Assembly (NCBI RefSeq): GCF_013032855.1
Contig: NZ_WQDA01000006.1
Location: 1-64,000 of the forward strand
Source of the DNA: Ruegeria arenilitoris
GTDB lineage: Bacteria; Pseudomonadota; Alphaproteobacteria; Rhodobacterales; Rhodobacteraceae
Direction: 5' to 3'
Length of the DNA stretch: 64,000 nucleotides
The translations under genes were made by a program, and so were the position numbers. The notes below the pieces were generated by a model. The model was given only the letters and a program-made list of their open reading frames with translations. It was not told the DNA's origin and ran no database searches. Of the stretch, positions 25,141 through 34,250 are shown in pieces. The first letter of the stretch is position 1, and the number at the start of each line of letters is the position of its first letter.

Positions 25141-25788
25141 ATGTTGACCACCCGCAGCTCCGACTCCCAGATCGCGACCCATGATCAGGTATACCGCGCC
25201 TTGCGGTCTCGAATCATGCATGGAGAAATCCCGCCCGGTCAGGCGCTGACGTTGCGCGGCATCGGCAAGGAGTTCGGTGTGTCCATGACGCCGGCGCGCG
25301 AAGCCGTTCGCCGTCTGGCCGCCGAAGGGGCGCTGTTTCTGTCCAACTCGGGTCGGGTCTCTACGCCCGAACTCAGCAACGACCGGATCGAAGAATTGGC
25401 CGCGCTGCGGGCCCTGCTGGAGGTCGAGCTGGCCAGCCGTGCGCTGCCTCGGGCGCATATGGCTCTGATCGACCGGTTGCAGAGCATCAACATGACCGTG
25501 GCCGAAATGGTGACCAAGCGCGATGCGGTCGGCTACATCCGAACGAACCTCGAGTTTCACCGCACGCTTTATCTGCGGGCGCAGGCTCCGGCCATGCTTG
25601 CGATGGCCGAAACAGTCTGGCTGCAGCTTGGTCCGACCATGCGGGCTCTTTATGGCCGCCTGCGACGGACCGAGCCGCCGCATTACCACAAGCTGATCAT
25701 CGCCGCTCTGAAGGCGGGGGACGAACCGGGTTTGCGGTTGGCGGTGCGATCGGATGTGACCCAGGGTCTGCGCCTGCTGGTCAGCTGA
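25141..25788 (+). CDS. GntR-family transcriptional regulator (FCD type)
   Basis: A 215-aa FadR-subfamily regulator. A winged helix covers residues 12-75 (QVYRALRSRIMHGEIPPGQA, VSMTPAREAVRRL). An all-helical FCD ligand domain follows, with a conserved NLEFHRTLY segment whose Asn/His residues bind metal or ligand, and a final His in RRTEPPHYHKLI. Such proteins usually sense organic or amino acids. The target is not evident from the neighbours: the metallopeptidase lies upstream and the lytic transglycosylase downstream, with 112 bases between. Confidence 0.88.
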   Translation: MLTTRSSDSQIATHDQVYRALRSRIMHGEIPPGQALTLRGIGKEFGVSMTPAREAVRRLAAEGALFLSNSGRVSTPELSNDRIEELAALRALLEVELASRALPRAHMALIDRLQSINMTVAEMVTKRDAVGYIRTNLEFHRTLYLRAQAPAMLAMAETVWLQLGPTMRALYGRLRRTEPPHYHKLIIAALKAGDEPGLRLAVRSDVTQGLRLLVS

Positions 25789-25900
25789 GCGGGCCTTTGC
25801 TCAAAGTGCGAAATCCAAACGGGCGGCGGTTGCGAAGCTAGCCTCAAGCCATTTGCTGCGCTACGCTGCTGCCAACAACAAACAAGAGCAGATTTCAGCC

Positions 25901-27040
25901 ATGATCAATCGAAGGACATTCTCACTGGGCCTCGGTGCAGGTTTCCTAAGCGCCTGCGCGGGCGGGTCCGCGCCAACCGGAACAACCGCGTCGCGAATGC
26001 GGGCAGTGCCCAATGCCGGATGGGATTCCTGGGTTGCAAGTTTCAAGGCGCGCGCGGCTGGGCAGGGTATTTCGCAAGCGACGATCGACCGGGCGTTTCA
26101 GGGTGCCGGGTACCTACCAGATGTGATCGAACGCGACCGCAACCAGGTCGAGTTCAAGCGCTCGCTCGAAGCCTATCTGGCCATCGCCGCGTCAGACGAG
26201 CGGATCAGTACCGGCAAGCAGATGCTGCAACGCCACAACTCCACCCTCACGCAGATCGAGTCGCGCTATGGGGTGGACAAAGAGGTCGTGGTGGCGGTCT
26301 GGGGGCTGGAAAGCCGCTATGGGCAGCGGCGGGGCGATGTGCCCGTGATTTCGGCCCTTTCCACGCTGGCCTATGACGGGCGTCGCGGGGCGTTCTTTGA
26401 AAGCCAGTTGATTGCGGCGTTGAAGATCCTTCAGAACGGTGACACGTCGCCGGCGAACATGACCGGCAGCTGGGCCGGTGCCATGGGGCATACGCAATTC
26501 ATCCCGACCTCGTATCTGGCCTACGCCGTGGATTTCACCGGAGACGGCCGACGTGACATCTGGTCCGACGATCCGACGGACTCGTTGGCTTCGACAGCCG
26601 CCTACCTGTCCCGGGCGGGTTGGGTGCGAGGCCAGCCTTGGGGAGGTGAGGTCGGATCTGCAGCGGCAAATTCGGGCACACCGGTAGCAATTCTGCAGCC
26701 GCAGAAACCCGGGCCGCGCATAGCGGTGTTTCGCAATTTCCAGGTGATCAAACGCTACAACAACTCGGACAGCTACGCGATCGGGGTCGGGCACCTGTCG
26801 GATCGGATCGCCGGTGGCGCACCCTTTCAGGCGTCATTCGGGCCCGACGAAACCGGCCTGACGCTGGAAGATCGCAAAGAGTTGCAGCAGCGTCTGACTG
26901 CTGCCGGGTATGACACCCAAGGCGCTGACGGGGTGATCGGCAAGAACACCACCGCGGCCATCACCGCGTATCAGCAAGCCAAGGGCCTGCCCGTTACGGG
27001 CGTGCCCTCGGTCAGTTTGTTGCGCTCATTGGGTGGCTGA
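25901..27040 (+). CDS. lytic murein transglycosylase (MltB-like lipoprotein) with peptidoglycan-binding domain
   Basis: A 379-aa predicted lipoprotein. The N-terminus MINRRTFSLGLGAGFLSAC has a lipobox with Cys19. An SLT_2/MltB catalytic domain covers about 38-300, with the catalytic Glu137 in WGLESRYG and the GAMGHTQFIPTSYLAYAVDF block. A C-terminal PG_binding_1 domain (about 318-378) follows. It cleaves peptidoglycan glycan strands with formation of 1,6-anhydromuramic acid at the outer membrane's inner face. The start at 25901 gives the signal peptide; a longer frame from 25853 would bury it. It is convergent with accA, four bases apart. Confidence 0.92.
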   Translation: MINRRTFSLGLGAGFLSACAGGSAPTGTTASRMRAVPNAGWDSWVASFKARAAGQGISQATIDRAFQGAGYLPDVIERDRNQVEFKRSLEAYLAIAASDERISTGKQMLQRHNSTLTQIESRYGVDKEVVVAVWGLESRYGQRRGDVPVISALSTLAYDGRRGAFFESQLIAALKILQNGDTSPANMTGSWAGAMGHTQFIPTSYLAYAVDFTGDGRRDIWSDDPTDSLASTAAYLSRAGWVRGQPWGGEVGSAAANSGTPVAILQPQKPGPRIAVFRNFQVIKRYNNSDSYAIGVGHLSDRIAGGAPFQASFGPDETGLTLEDRKELQQRLTAAGYDTQGADGVIGKNTTAAITAYQQAKGLPVTGVPSVSLLRSLGG

Positions 27041-27044
27041 CGGA

Positions 27045-28007
27045 TCAGGCCGCTAGGCCTTTGGATCCGAGGTCCAGGAACTTCTGACGCCGGTCCTTGA
27101 TCAGCGCGGCGGCATCCTTGCCGTTCAGTTCCTTCAGCATCTTGGCGATCGCCTTGCCCACGGATTCGATCGTGGCCGGGCGGTCGCGATGTGCGCCACC
27201 TTTGGGTTCGGGGATGATCAGGTCGCAGACGCCCAGCTTTTGAAGGTCCTGCGCGGTCAGGCGCAGCGCCTCGGCGGCCTCGCGCATTTTTTCGGCATCT
27301 TTCCACAGGATCGATGCGCAACCCTCGGGCGAAATCACCGAATAGATCGAGTGCTCCAGCATCGCCACCCGGTTGGCCGTGGCAAAGGCCACCGCGCCGC
27401 CCGAGCCGCCTTCGCCGATGATGACAGACACCAGCGGCACACCGATTTTCAGACACATCTCGGTTGAACGGGCGATCGCTTCGGATTGCCCGCGTTCTTC
27501 GGCGCCCTTGCCTGGATACGCGCCGGCGGTATCCACCAAGGTGATCACCGGCAGACCAAACCGACCAGCCATTTCCATAAGGCGTACGGCTTTGCGATAG
27601 CCTTCGGGGCGGGCCATACCGAAGTTGCGCTCGATCCGCGATTTGGTGTCCGAGCCTTTTTCATGGCCGATCACCATCACCGGCTGGTCGTTGAACCGTG
27701 CCAGGCCGCCGATGACCGCCAGATCGTCTGCAAAATTGCGGTCGCCAGCCAGCGGGGTGAATTCGGTGAACAGGGCCTCGACATAATCCTTGCAGTGCGG
27801 ACGTTGGGGGTGGCGGGCTACCTGGCATTTCCGCCAGGGCGTCAGGTCCTTGTACAACTCGTCCAGCAGCTTGGCCGCCTTGGCGTCCAGCGCTGCGGCT
27901 TCGTCCGCTACGTCCATCTCTTCGTTGGCGCGGGCCAGGGCGCGCAGCTCTTCGGCTTTGCCTTCAATCTCGGCCAGCGGTTTTTCGAAATCCAGATACT
28001 GGGTCAT
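27045..28007 (-). CDS. accA: acetyl-CoA carboxylase carboxyltransferase subunit alpha
   Basis: A 320-aa AccA, the alpha half of the carboxyltransferase that makes malonyl-CoA for fatty acid synthesis. Typical blocks: [15 protein letters not shown] at the start, [38 protein letters not shown] and [10 protein letters not shown]. The length matches the family. The start is the family-typical Met at 28007; a Met four codons upstream is unlikely. It stands alone here, as accA often does in Alphaproteobacteria, and converges with the lytic transglycosylase gene. Confidence 0.96.
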   Translation of the reverse strand: MTQYLDFEKPLAEIEGKAEELRALARANEEMDVADEAAALDAKAAKLLDELYKDLTPWRKCQVARHPQRPHCKDYVEALFTEFTPLAGDRNFADDLAVIGGLARFNDQPVMVIGHEKGSDTKSRIERNFGMARPEGYRKAVRLMEMAGRFGLPVITLVDTAGAYPGKGAEERGQSEAIARSTEMCLKIGVPLVSVIIGEGGSGGAVAFATANRVAMLEHSIYSVISPEGCASILWKDAEKMREAAEALRLTAQDLQKLGVCDLIIPEPKGGAHRDRPATIESVGKAIAKMLKELNGKDAAALIKDRRQKFLDLGSKGLAA

Positions 28008-28128
28008 GACGCCTCTCAACGCGAAAGTTCTCCGCTATATGACCCGAGGTCGCCCCGGATGCAACTCGGCACCGTATGTCAGGGTATGTTTCCCTGCGCG
28101 TGGCGAAAAGGTACGCGGGCCGGCGACT

Positions 28129-28725
28129 TCAGCCCGGCCACAGCACCGGGTACAACGAAATCACCAGAAGAACCGCCATCGACCAGTTGAAAACGGTCAG
28201 GCGTCGCCGGTTGGTCAGCACGCGCGCCATCTGCTGGCCCAGAACCGTCCAGGTGCTCACAGATGGCAGGTTCACGCAGCCGAATACAATGGCAACCAGC
28301 GCAATGGCTTGCAGGGTCTGGCCCGGGGCATAGGCGGTCGTCGCCGTCAACGCCATGGCCCAGGCTTTGGGGTTCACCCATTGAAACGCCGCCGCCTGCA
28401 GAAACGTCATGGGTCGTCCGGCGTGTCCCGGGCCCTTGGCAGGAGCCGCATTGGCAATTCGCCACGCGAGGAATAGCAGATAGGCCACCGACGCGATTTT
28501 GAGGATCACGTGGCTGAAGGGATAGGCTTCGAACACCTGCACCAACCCTGCGCCGACCAACAAAACCATCAGCATGAAACCCAGGCCGATACCCAGCATA
28601 TGGGGAATTGTTCGCCGGAACCCGAAATTTGCCCCTGAGGCCATGAGCATCAGATTGTTCGGCCCCGGCGTGATGGACGAGACAAAGGCAAAGGCGACCA
28701 GCGCAAGTAGAATGTCGTAAGTCAT
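28129..28725 (-). CDS. LysE/RhtB family amino-acid exporter
   Basis: A 198-aa inner-membrane transporter with about six hydrophobic segments and the family start block FVSSITPGPNNLMLMASGANFG. The internal FQWVNPKAWAMALT motif is also diagnostic. It exports neutral or basic amino acids or their analogues. It is divergent from an Lrp-type regulator, 72 bases apart, the usual arrangement for regulated LysE/LeuE exporters, so the regulator probably senses the exported amino acid. Confidence 0.9.
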   Translation of the reverse strand: MTYDILLALVAFAFVSSITPGPNNLMLMASGANFGFRRTIPHMLGIGLGFMLMVLLVGAGLVQVFEAYPFSHVILKIASVAYLLFLAWRIANAAPAKGPGHAGRPMTFLQAAAFQWVNPKAWAMALTATTAYAPGQTLQAIALVAIVFGCVNLPSVSTWTVLGQQMARVLTNRRRLTVFNWSMAVLLVISLYPVLWPG

Positions 28726-28797
28726 GGCGCAAAGATCGCCCAGGTTTGGTCAAATGAAATTGCGATTTCGCGCTCGATTACATAAAGCTTGCAACAA

Positions 28798-29250
28798 ATG
28801 GTGAATATTGACCTCAAGAATCAGCAAATATTGCAAGAGCTGGCCCGGAATGGCCGGATCAGCAACCTTGAACTGGCGGACCGTGTCGGGCTTTCGCCGT
28901 CAGCCTGTCTGCGCCGGGTTCAAGAGCTTGAGCGGTCGGGCATTATCAGCGGGTATCGCGCCGTTTTGAACCCTGCGGCGATGGGTGTCGGTTTTGTCGC
29001 CTATATCGGCGTCGGACTGGGTGAGCATACAAAGACCGCCCAGGAAGGTTTTGAAAAAGCGGTGCAATTGGCGCCCGAAGTGGTCGAATGCCACAACATC
29101 ACCGGTACGATCGAATACTTGTTGCGGGTGGAATGCGCCGACCTGTCGGCCTACAAGACCTTCCATACCGACGTATTGGGCACGTTGCCCCATGTCACCT
29201 CGATCACGTCCTACGTGGTCATGGGATCCCCGAAAGACCTGAGGGCCTGA
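28798..29250 (+). CDS. Lrp/AsnC family regulator (probable regulator of the LysE exporter)
   Basis: A 150-aa Lrp-type protein. The N-terminal helix-turn-helix is LELADRVGLSPSACLRRVQEL. The C-terminal RAM/AsnC ligand domain includes VVECHNITGTIEYLLRVE and VTSITSYVVMG. The ATG at 28798 is used rather than a TTG three codons earlier. It is divergent from the exporter gene. The intergenic region holds a 17-bp sequence repeated exactly upstream of mcl1 (28753-28769 and 30982-30998). Confidence 0.9.
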   Translation: MVNIDLKNQQILQELARNGRISNLELADRVGLSPSACLRRVQELERSGIISGYRAVLNPAAMGVGFVAYIGVGLGEHTKTAQEGFEKAVQLAPEVVECHNITGTIEYLLRVECADLSAYKTFHTDVLGTLPHVTSITSYVVMGSPKDLRA

Positions 29251-29369
29251 GCTTGAACCCACTGCCGCAAGGACCTTGCAGGCATATGTATCCCGGAATA
29301 TCGTCAGCCTGAAAGCGCCAGAAACTCGGCATCAGATCGAACAGGGCGCGATGTCAGGGAGACACGATC

Positions 29370-29945
29370 ATGAGTTTTGTTCGGACAGGCGTACTGGCGG
29401 CCGTGATGGCGATTGTCGCCGGTGCCGCATTTGCCGCGCCTTTGAAATTGCAGCCCGCCAACCCGCAGCCCAATCCCAAGGCGGGGTTGAACGTGAAATA
29501 TGTGGGGCAGGGTACTCAGAGAAAGATCCGCGATCTGAGCCAGGCCAAAAGCGTGTTGTCCAAGGCCAAGCCGGGCAAGCCACTGCGTGGGTTGGACTAT
29601 GCCGACACCAACAAGGGCGAGCCGGTTTTGACATTCACGGACCCCTACAATGTTGCCGCTGAAATCACCGGGTACATGCGCTTTGATTCTCCGGGCATTT
29701 ACGAGCTTGAAACCTGGTCCAATGACGGGATCGAGGCCTATGTCGGTGGCCAGCAGATCGGCCGTGTCACCGGGATCCAGGGGTGCGAAGCCAATCAGCG
29801 CACCGAGGTCGAGGTTCCAAAGGCGGGCTGGTACCCTCTGAAGATCATCTATTTCCAGAAGCTAGGAACGTCCTGCCTGATGATGAAATCCGGCAAGCAG
29901 GGTGAAAAGTTTACCTGGACACCAAACAACGTGTTCGGCCGCTGA
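29370..29945 (+). CDS. secreted PA14-domain protein
   Basis: A 191-aa exported protein. The signal peptide MSFVRTGVLAAVMAIVAGAAFA is cleaved near residue 22. The mature part contains a PA14-like beta-barrel (AEITGYMRFDSPGIYELETWSNDGIEAYV split by a turn, then GWYPLKIIYFQ), a module that binds carbohydrate in other proteins. Two Cys (GIQGCEAN and TSCLMM) could form a disulfide. It stands alone, and a strong terminator follows at 29966. The function is unknown; periplasmic or surface glycan binding is a family-level guess. Confidence 0.8.
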   Translation: MSFVRTGVLAAVMAIVAGAAFAAPLKLQPANPQPNPKAGLNVKYVGQGTQRKIRDLSQAKSVLSKAKPGKPLRGLDYADTNKGEPVLTFTDPYNVAAEITGYMRFDSPGIYELETWSNDGIEAYVGGQQIGRVTGIQGCEANQRTEVEVPKAGWYPLKIIYFQKLGTSCLMMKSGKQGEKFTWTPNNVFGR

Positions 29946-29965
29946 GGCCAACCGAAGTCAGGAAA

Positions 29966-29993
29966 AGGCGCTCGAAACGAGCGCCTTTTTTTG
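29966..29993 (+). terminator. Rho-independent terminator after PA14 gene
   Basis: The 9-bp stem AGGCGCTCG/CGAGCGCCT has an AAA loop (29966-29986) and is followed by seven T. The opposite strand also offers a short T-run, so it may serve mcl1 from the other side. Confidence 0.88.
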
Positions 29994-30002
29994 AAGCCCC
30001 CA

Positions 30003-30965
30003 TCAGCCGTTTGCAGCGATCAGTTCGGCCTGCGCCACGATTACCTCGGCCTGTTTGATCGAGGCGATGTCGACCAACCGCCCCTTGTAGACCGTGGCGC
30101 CTTCGCCATTGGCCTTGGCTTGCTCCATCGCGGCTATGATCTCGCGCGCTTCGGCCACCGCCTCGTCCGACGGGGTGAAGACCTGATTGGCCAGCGCGAT
30201 CTGCTTGGGGTGGATCGCCCATTTGCCGACCATGCCCAGCGTCGCCGAACGGCGCGCCTGCGCGATATAGCCTTCGTCGTCCGAGAAGTCGCCGAACGGC
30301 CCGTCGACCGGCAGCACCCCATGGGTGCGGCAGGCGGCCACGATGGCAGCCTGTGCCCAGTGCCACGGGTCCGTCCAGTATTTCTGGCCCTCGCGCAGCA
30401 TGTAGTAGTTTTCCTGCGTGCCGCCGATTCCCGTGGTCTGCATCCCCATCGAGGCGGCGAAATCGGCCGCGCCCAGACTCATCGCCTGCAGGCGCGGGGA
30501 GGAGGCCGCGATTTCCTCGACATGGGCGATGCCGGCGGCGGATTCGATGATGACTTCAAAGCTGATGGGTTTGGTGCGGCCCTTGGCGCGTTCGATCGCA
30601 GTGACCAAGGCGTCAACCGCATAGACATCCTCGGCGCAGCCTACCTTGGGGATCATGATCTGATCCAGCCGGTCGCTGGCTTGTTCCAGTAGGTCAACGA
30701 CATCGCGGTACCAATAGGGCGTATCCAGCCCGTTGATGCGCACCGACATGTACTTGTTGCCCCAATCCACGGTGTTCAGCGCCTCGATCACGTTGGCGCG
30801 GGCGGTGTCCTTGTCGGACGGGGCCACCGAATCCTCGAGGTCGAGGTTGATCACGTCCGCGGCCGAGGCGGCCATCTTGGGGAACAGCTTGGTGTTGGAT
30901 CCGGGGCCGAACAGCTGACAGCGGTTTGGTCGCGCCGGGGCGGCGGGTTGGATATGAAAGCTCAT
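30003..30965 (-). CDS. mcl1: L-malyl-CoA/beta-methylmalyl-CoA lyase
   Basis: A 320-aa HpcH/HpaI-fold lyase very close to Rhodobacter Mcl1 from memory: PARPNRCQLFGPGS near the N-terminus, INLDLEDSVAP, SFEVIIESAAGIAHVEEIAA and GMVGKWAIHPKQ. It cleaves L-malyl-CoA and beta-methylmalyl-CoA to glyoxylate plus acetyl- or propionyl-CoA, and acts in the ethylmalonyl-CoA pathway for C2 assimilation. The start at 30965 has GAGGTGCCG upstream; the long in-frame extension is spurious. It is divergent from dgcN over 293 bases. Confidence 0.9.
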   Translation of the reverse strand: MSFHIQPAAPARPNRCQLFGPGSNTKLFPKMAASAADVINLDLEDSVAPSDKDTARANVIEALNTVDWGNKYMSVRINGLDTPYWYRDVVDLLEQASDRLDQIMIPKVGCAEDVYAVDALVTAIERAKGRTKPISFEVIIESAAGIAHVEEIAASSPRLQAMSLGAADFAASMGMQTTGIGGTQENYYMLREGQKYWTDPWHWAQAAIVAACRTHGVLPVDGPFGDFSDDEGYIAQARRSATLGMVGKWAIHPKQIALANQVFTPSDEAVAEAREIIAAMEQAKANGEGATVYKGRLVDIASIKQAEVIVAQAELIAANG

Positions 30966-31258
30966 CGGCACCTCGCTGAGTAATGAAATTGCGATTTCAG
31001 TTGGCAATTGGGTATTAAATTGCGCGACCCTGCGCAAGCCTGATTGTGCAGTTGCGGCAATGCTATTGCAGAAAGCTGTGCGCAGCCCCCGGAACGCGGC
31101 GGTCAAAGTTTCATCGTTTTGAAAATTTCGAAGCTTTTTGCGCCGTTCGGGGGAATCTTGCAAAATTCTCCGGTCGAGGTGCGGGAGGTCGGAGGAAAAC
31201 GAGAAACGCTCGTTGACGGCCTTCAATAGGTTGGGGCGGAAGAAAAGGAGAGCGCGCG

Positions 31259-32260
31259 ATGATCGAGACACCGTATCTGTTGTTTTTGGGCGATGCCCCC
31301 GACCAACTGGCCGCCAAGGTCGCGATCGGCATTCGGGACTGGCGCCCGGAAAACGCCGTGGGTCAGCTGCGGATGGAGGGCTGCAAGGCCGATCTGGGTC
31401 TGACCGACATGACCCTGGCCGAAGGCAAGGCCGCCGGCGCCAAGACACTGGTCATCGGTGTCGCGAACCGCGGTGGCGTCATCAGCCAGGCCTGGAAAGA
31501 GGTCCTGATCGCCGCGCTGGAAATGGGCTATGACCTGGCCTCGGGCCTGCACAACCTGCTGCGCGACGAAGGCGATCTGGTGGCCGCGGCCCAGACCCAT
31601 GGCTGCACGCTGCATGACGTTCGCGTGCCCACGGTGGGCTACCCGATCGCCAACGGGCGCAAGCGCAGCGGCAAGCGCTGTCTGGCGGTGGGCACCGATT
31701 GTTCGGCGGGCAAGATGTACACGGCCATGTCGATGGATGCCGAGATGCGCAAGCGCGGGATGAAATCGACCTTCCGCGCCACCGGCCAGACCGGCATTCT
31801 GATCACCGGGCAGGGCGTTCCGCTGGACGCCGTGGTGGCCGACTTCATGGCCGGTTCCGTCGAGTACCTGACGCCCGAGAACGATCCTGATCACTGGGAT
31901 CACATCGAGGGGCAGGGGTCGCTGTTCCATGTCTCGTATTCCGGCGTGACCATGGCTTTGATCCATGGCGGTCAGCCGGATGCTCTGGTTCTGTGCCACG
32001 AGCCGACCCGCACCCATATGCGCGGTCTGCCGGAATATTCCCTGCCGTCGCTGGAGCAGCTGCGCGACACGGCCCTGCCTTTGGCGCGCGTCGCCAACCC
32101 CGCCTGCCAGGTTGCGGGTGTTTCGATCAACACACAGCACCTGAGCGAGGAGGACGCGAAAGCCTACATCGCCAAGGTCGAGGCCGAGATGGGCCTACCG
32201 GCGACCGATCCGTACCGGTTCGGCGCGGGCAAGCTGGTGGACGCGCTGGCCGCGATGTGA
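31259..32260 (+). CDS. dgcN: DUF1611 protein DgcN (D-glutamate N-acetyltransferase)
   Basis: A 333-aa DUF1611 protein with a P-loop-like segment GTDCSAGK (145-152) and the block TGQTGILITGQGVPLDAVVADF. In marine bacteria DgcN has been described as acetylating D-glutamate, with DgcA then racemising N-acetyl-D-glutamate. The adjacent epimerase and D-amino-acid transaminase genes match that assignment. The ribosome site AAAAGGAG precedes the ATG. It is the first gene of a three-gene plus-strand operon. The 293-base upstream region has no other gene and should hold its promoter. Confidence 0.82.
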   Translation: MIETPYLLFLGDAPDQLAAKVAIGIRDWRPENAVGQLRMEGCKADLGLTDMTLAEGKAAGAKTLVIGVANRGGVISQAWKEVLIAALEMGYDLASGLHNLLRDEGDLVAAAQTHGCTLHDVRVPTVGYPIANGRKRSGKRCLAVGTDCSAGKMYTAMSMDAEMRKRGMKSTFRATGQTGILITGQGVPLDAVVADFMAGSVEYLTPENDPDHWDHIEGQGSLFHVSYSGVTMALIHGGQPDALVLCHEPTRTHMRGLPEYSLPSLEQLRDTALPLARVANPACQVAGVSINTQHLSEEDAKAYIAKVEAEMGLPATDPYRFGAGKLVDALAAM

Positions 32261-32332
32261 TCCAACCGGGGCGCCGATGGCGGGGATACCTGCCTCCGGC
32301 GCTGGAAACTGCAAAGACAGAGGAGTGGGCGC

Positions 32333-33298
32333 GTGCAGATCGACGTCTCTCGTGATGTGTTCCGGCTGGCGCAGGTGTTCACCATCTCGCGCGGGTCGCG
32401 GACCGAGGCCAAGGTACTGACGGTGCGCCTGACGGATGGGGCGCATCAGGGTTGGGGTGAATGTGTGCCCTATGCCCGGTATGACGAATCGCTGGAATCG
32501 GTCGAAGCCGAGATCCGCGGCCTGCCCGACGCGTTCACGCGCCAGTCGCTGATGGACCTGCTGCCCGCCGGTGCCGCGCGCAATGCGGTGGATTGCGCCC
32601 TGTGGGACCTTGAGGTCAAGCGGGCGGGCAAGCGCGCCTGGGAACTGGCCGGCCTGCCCGCGCCCAAGCCCGAGATCACCGCCTATACCTTGTCGCTGGA
32701 CACGCCCGACGCCATGCGGGCGCAGGCGGCGAAGAACGCGCATCGTCCGCTGTTGAAGATCAAGCTGGGCACGCCCGACGACATGCCTCGGCTCGAGGCC
32801 GTGCGGGCTGGAGCGCCCGACGCCAGAATCATCGTGGATGCCAACGAGGGCTGGACGGCCGAGGTCTATGCTGATCTGGCGCCGCATCTGGTGCGGCTGG
32901 GCGTCGCGCTGGTCGAACAGCCGCTGCCCGCCGGGGATGACGAGGCGCTGATCGGGCTGGAGCGCCCGGTGCCGGTCTGCGCCGACGAGAGCTGCCACGA
33001 TCGTGCCAGCCTGCCCGGGTTGAAGGGCAAATATGACGTGATCAACATCAAGCTGGACAAGACCGGCGGCCTGACCGAGGCGCTGGAACTGCGCCGCGGG
33101 GCGCAGGCCGAGGGCTATGGCATCATGGTGGGTTGCATGGTCGGCAGCTCTTTGGCGATGGCGCCTGCGACACTGGTGGCGCAGGGCGCGCTGGTGACGG
33201 ACCTTGACGGCCCGCTTCTGTTGGCCGAAGACCGCGACACCCCGCTGGTTTTCGACGCGGCCGGAGTACACCCGCCGCAGGCGGCGCTCTGGGGGTGA
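32333..33298 (+). CDS. dgcA: enolase-superfamily dipeptide epimerase / N-acetyl-D-glutamate racemase
   Basis: A 321-aa member of the muconate-lactonising subgroup of the enolase superfamily. Visible catalytic residues are Lys142 and Lys144 (LKIKLG), metal ligands Asp169 (IIVDAN), Glu195 (LVEQP) and Asp218 (CADES), and Lys240 or Lys243 (NIKLDKTGG). These fit an L-Ala-D/L-Glu epimerase, or in this context DgcA. The start is GTG at 32333 with GAGGAG upstream. It lies 72 bases after dgcN and 49 before the transaminase gene. Confidence 0.85.
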   Translation: MQIDVSRDVFRLAQVFTISRGSRTEAKVLTVRLTDGAHQGWGECVPYARYDESLESVEAEIRGLPDAFTRQSLMDLLPAGAARNAVDCALWDLEVKRAGKRAWELAGLPAPKPEITAYTLSLDTPDAMRAQAAKNAHRPLLKIKLGTPDDMPRLEAVRAGAPDARIIVDANEGWTAEVYADLAPHLVRLGVALVEQPLPAGDDEALIGLERPVPVCADESCHDRASLPGLKGKYDVINIKLDKTGGLTEALELRRGAQAEGYGIMVGCMVGSSLAMAPATLVAQGALVTDLDGPLLLAEDRDTPLVFDAAGVHPPQAALWG

Positions 33299-33347
33299 CG
33301 CGCTGAGGCGAGGAATGGGCGCAGCCCAAGGACGAGAAGGATATGAC

Positions 33348-34208
33348 ATGACCCGCACCGTTTACGTGAACGGCGAATACCTGCCCGAGACCGAAGCCAA
33401 GGTCTCGATCTTCGACCGAGGCTTTCTGATGGCGGATGCCGTCTATGAGGTAACCAGCGTGCTGGACGGCAAGCTGATCGATTTCGAGGGTCACGCGGTG
33501 CGCCTGAAGCGGTCTCTGGACGAATTGCAGATGGCCGAACCCTGCAGCAAGGACGAGCTGCTCGAAATCCACCGCAAGCTGGTCGAGTTGAACGGCATCA
33601 CCGAGGGGCTGGTCTATCTGCAGGTCACCCGCGGCAGCGACGGCGACCGCGATTTCGTCTTCCCCTCGGCTGACACCAAGCCGACGCTTGTGCTGTTCAC
33701 CCAGAACAAGCCCGGGCTGGCTGACAACCCGGCGGCGAAGAAAGGGGCCAAGATCATCTCGATCGAGGATATCCGCTGGGGCCGGCGCGACATCAAGACG
33801 GTGCAACTGCTGTACCCGTCCATGGGCAAGATGATGGCCAAGGCCGCAGGGTGCGATGATGCCTGGATGATCGAAGACGGGTATGTCACCGAAGGCACCA
33901 GCAACAACGCCTATATCGTCAAGAACGGCAAAATCATCACCCGCCCGCTGTCAAACGACATTCTGCACGGGATCACCCGCAAGGCGGTGCTGCGCATGGC
34001 AGCCGAGGCGCAGATGGAAGTCGAGGAGCGCCTGTTCACGATCGACGAAGCAAAAGAGGCCGACGAGGCCTTCACCACCTCGGCCAGCGCTTTCGTGATG
34101 CCGGTGGTCGAGATCGACGGCGTAGCGCTGGGCGACGGCACGCCGGGCCCGATCGCCAAGCGGCTGCGCGAGATCTATCTGGACGAAAGCCTGAAGGCAG
34201 CGATTTGA
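33348..34208 (+). CDS. D-amino-acid transaminase
   Basis: A 286-aa class IV PLP aminotransferase. Blocks: FDRGFLMADAVYEV, the PLP lysine Lys150 in RRDIKTVQLLYP, and the VTEGTSNNAYIV phosphate-binding segment. The D-amino-acid transaminase type is favoured over branched-chain enzymes by the RRDIK lysine context and by co-location with dgcN and dgcA. It interconverts D-alanine or other D-amino acids with D-glutamate, which the upstream pair would then consume. The start at 33348 is preceded by GAGAAGG. A terminator follows five bases after the stop. Confidence 0.88.
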   Translation: MTRTVYVNGEYLPETEAKVSIFDRGFLMADAVYEVTSVLDGKLIDFEGHAVRLKRSLDELQMAEPCSKDELLEIHRKLVELNGITEGLVYLQVTRGSDGDRDFVFPSADTKPTLVLFTQNKPGLADNPAAKKGAKIISIEDIRWGRRDIKTVQLLYPSMGKMMAKAAGCDDAWMIEDGYVTEGTSNNAYIVKNGKIITRPLSNDILHGITRKAVLRMAAEAQMEVEERLFTIDEAKEADEAFTTSASAFVMPVVEIDGVALGDGTPGPIAKRLREIYLDESLKAAI

Positions 34209-34212
34209 ATGC

Positions 34213-34239
34213 AAAGGCCCGCCGATCTGGCGGGCCTTT
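34213..34239 (+). terminator. Rho-independent terminator of the dgcN operon
   Basis: The 11-bp stem AAAGGCCCGCC/GGCGGGCCTTT has a GATCT loop. It lies directly after the transaminase stop and is also usable from the opposite strand by the DUF1244 gene. Confidence 0.85.
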
Positions 34240-34250
34240 GCGTTATGGTG

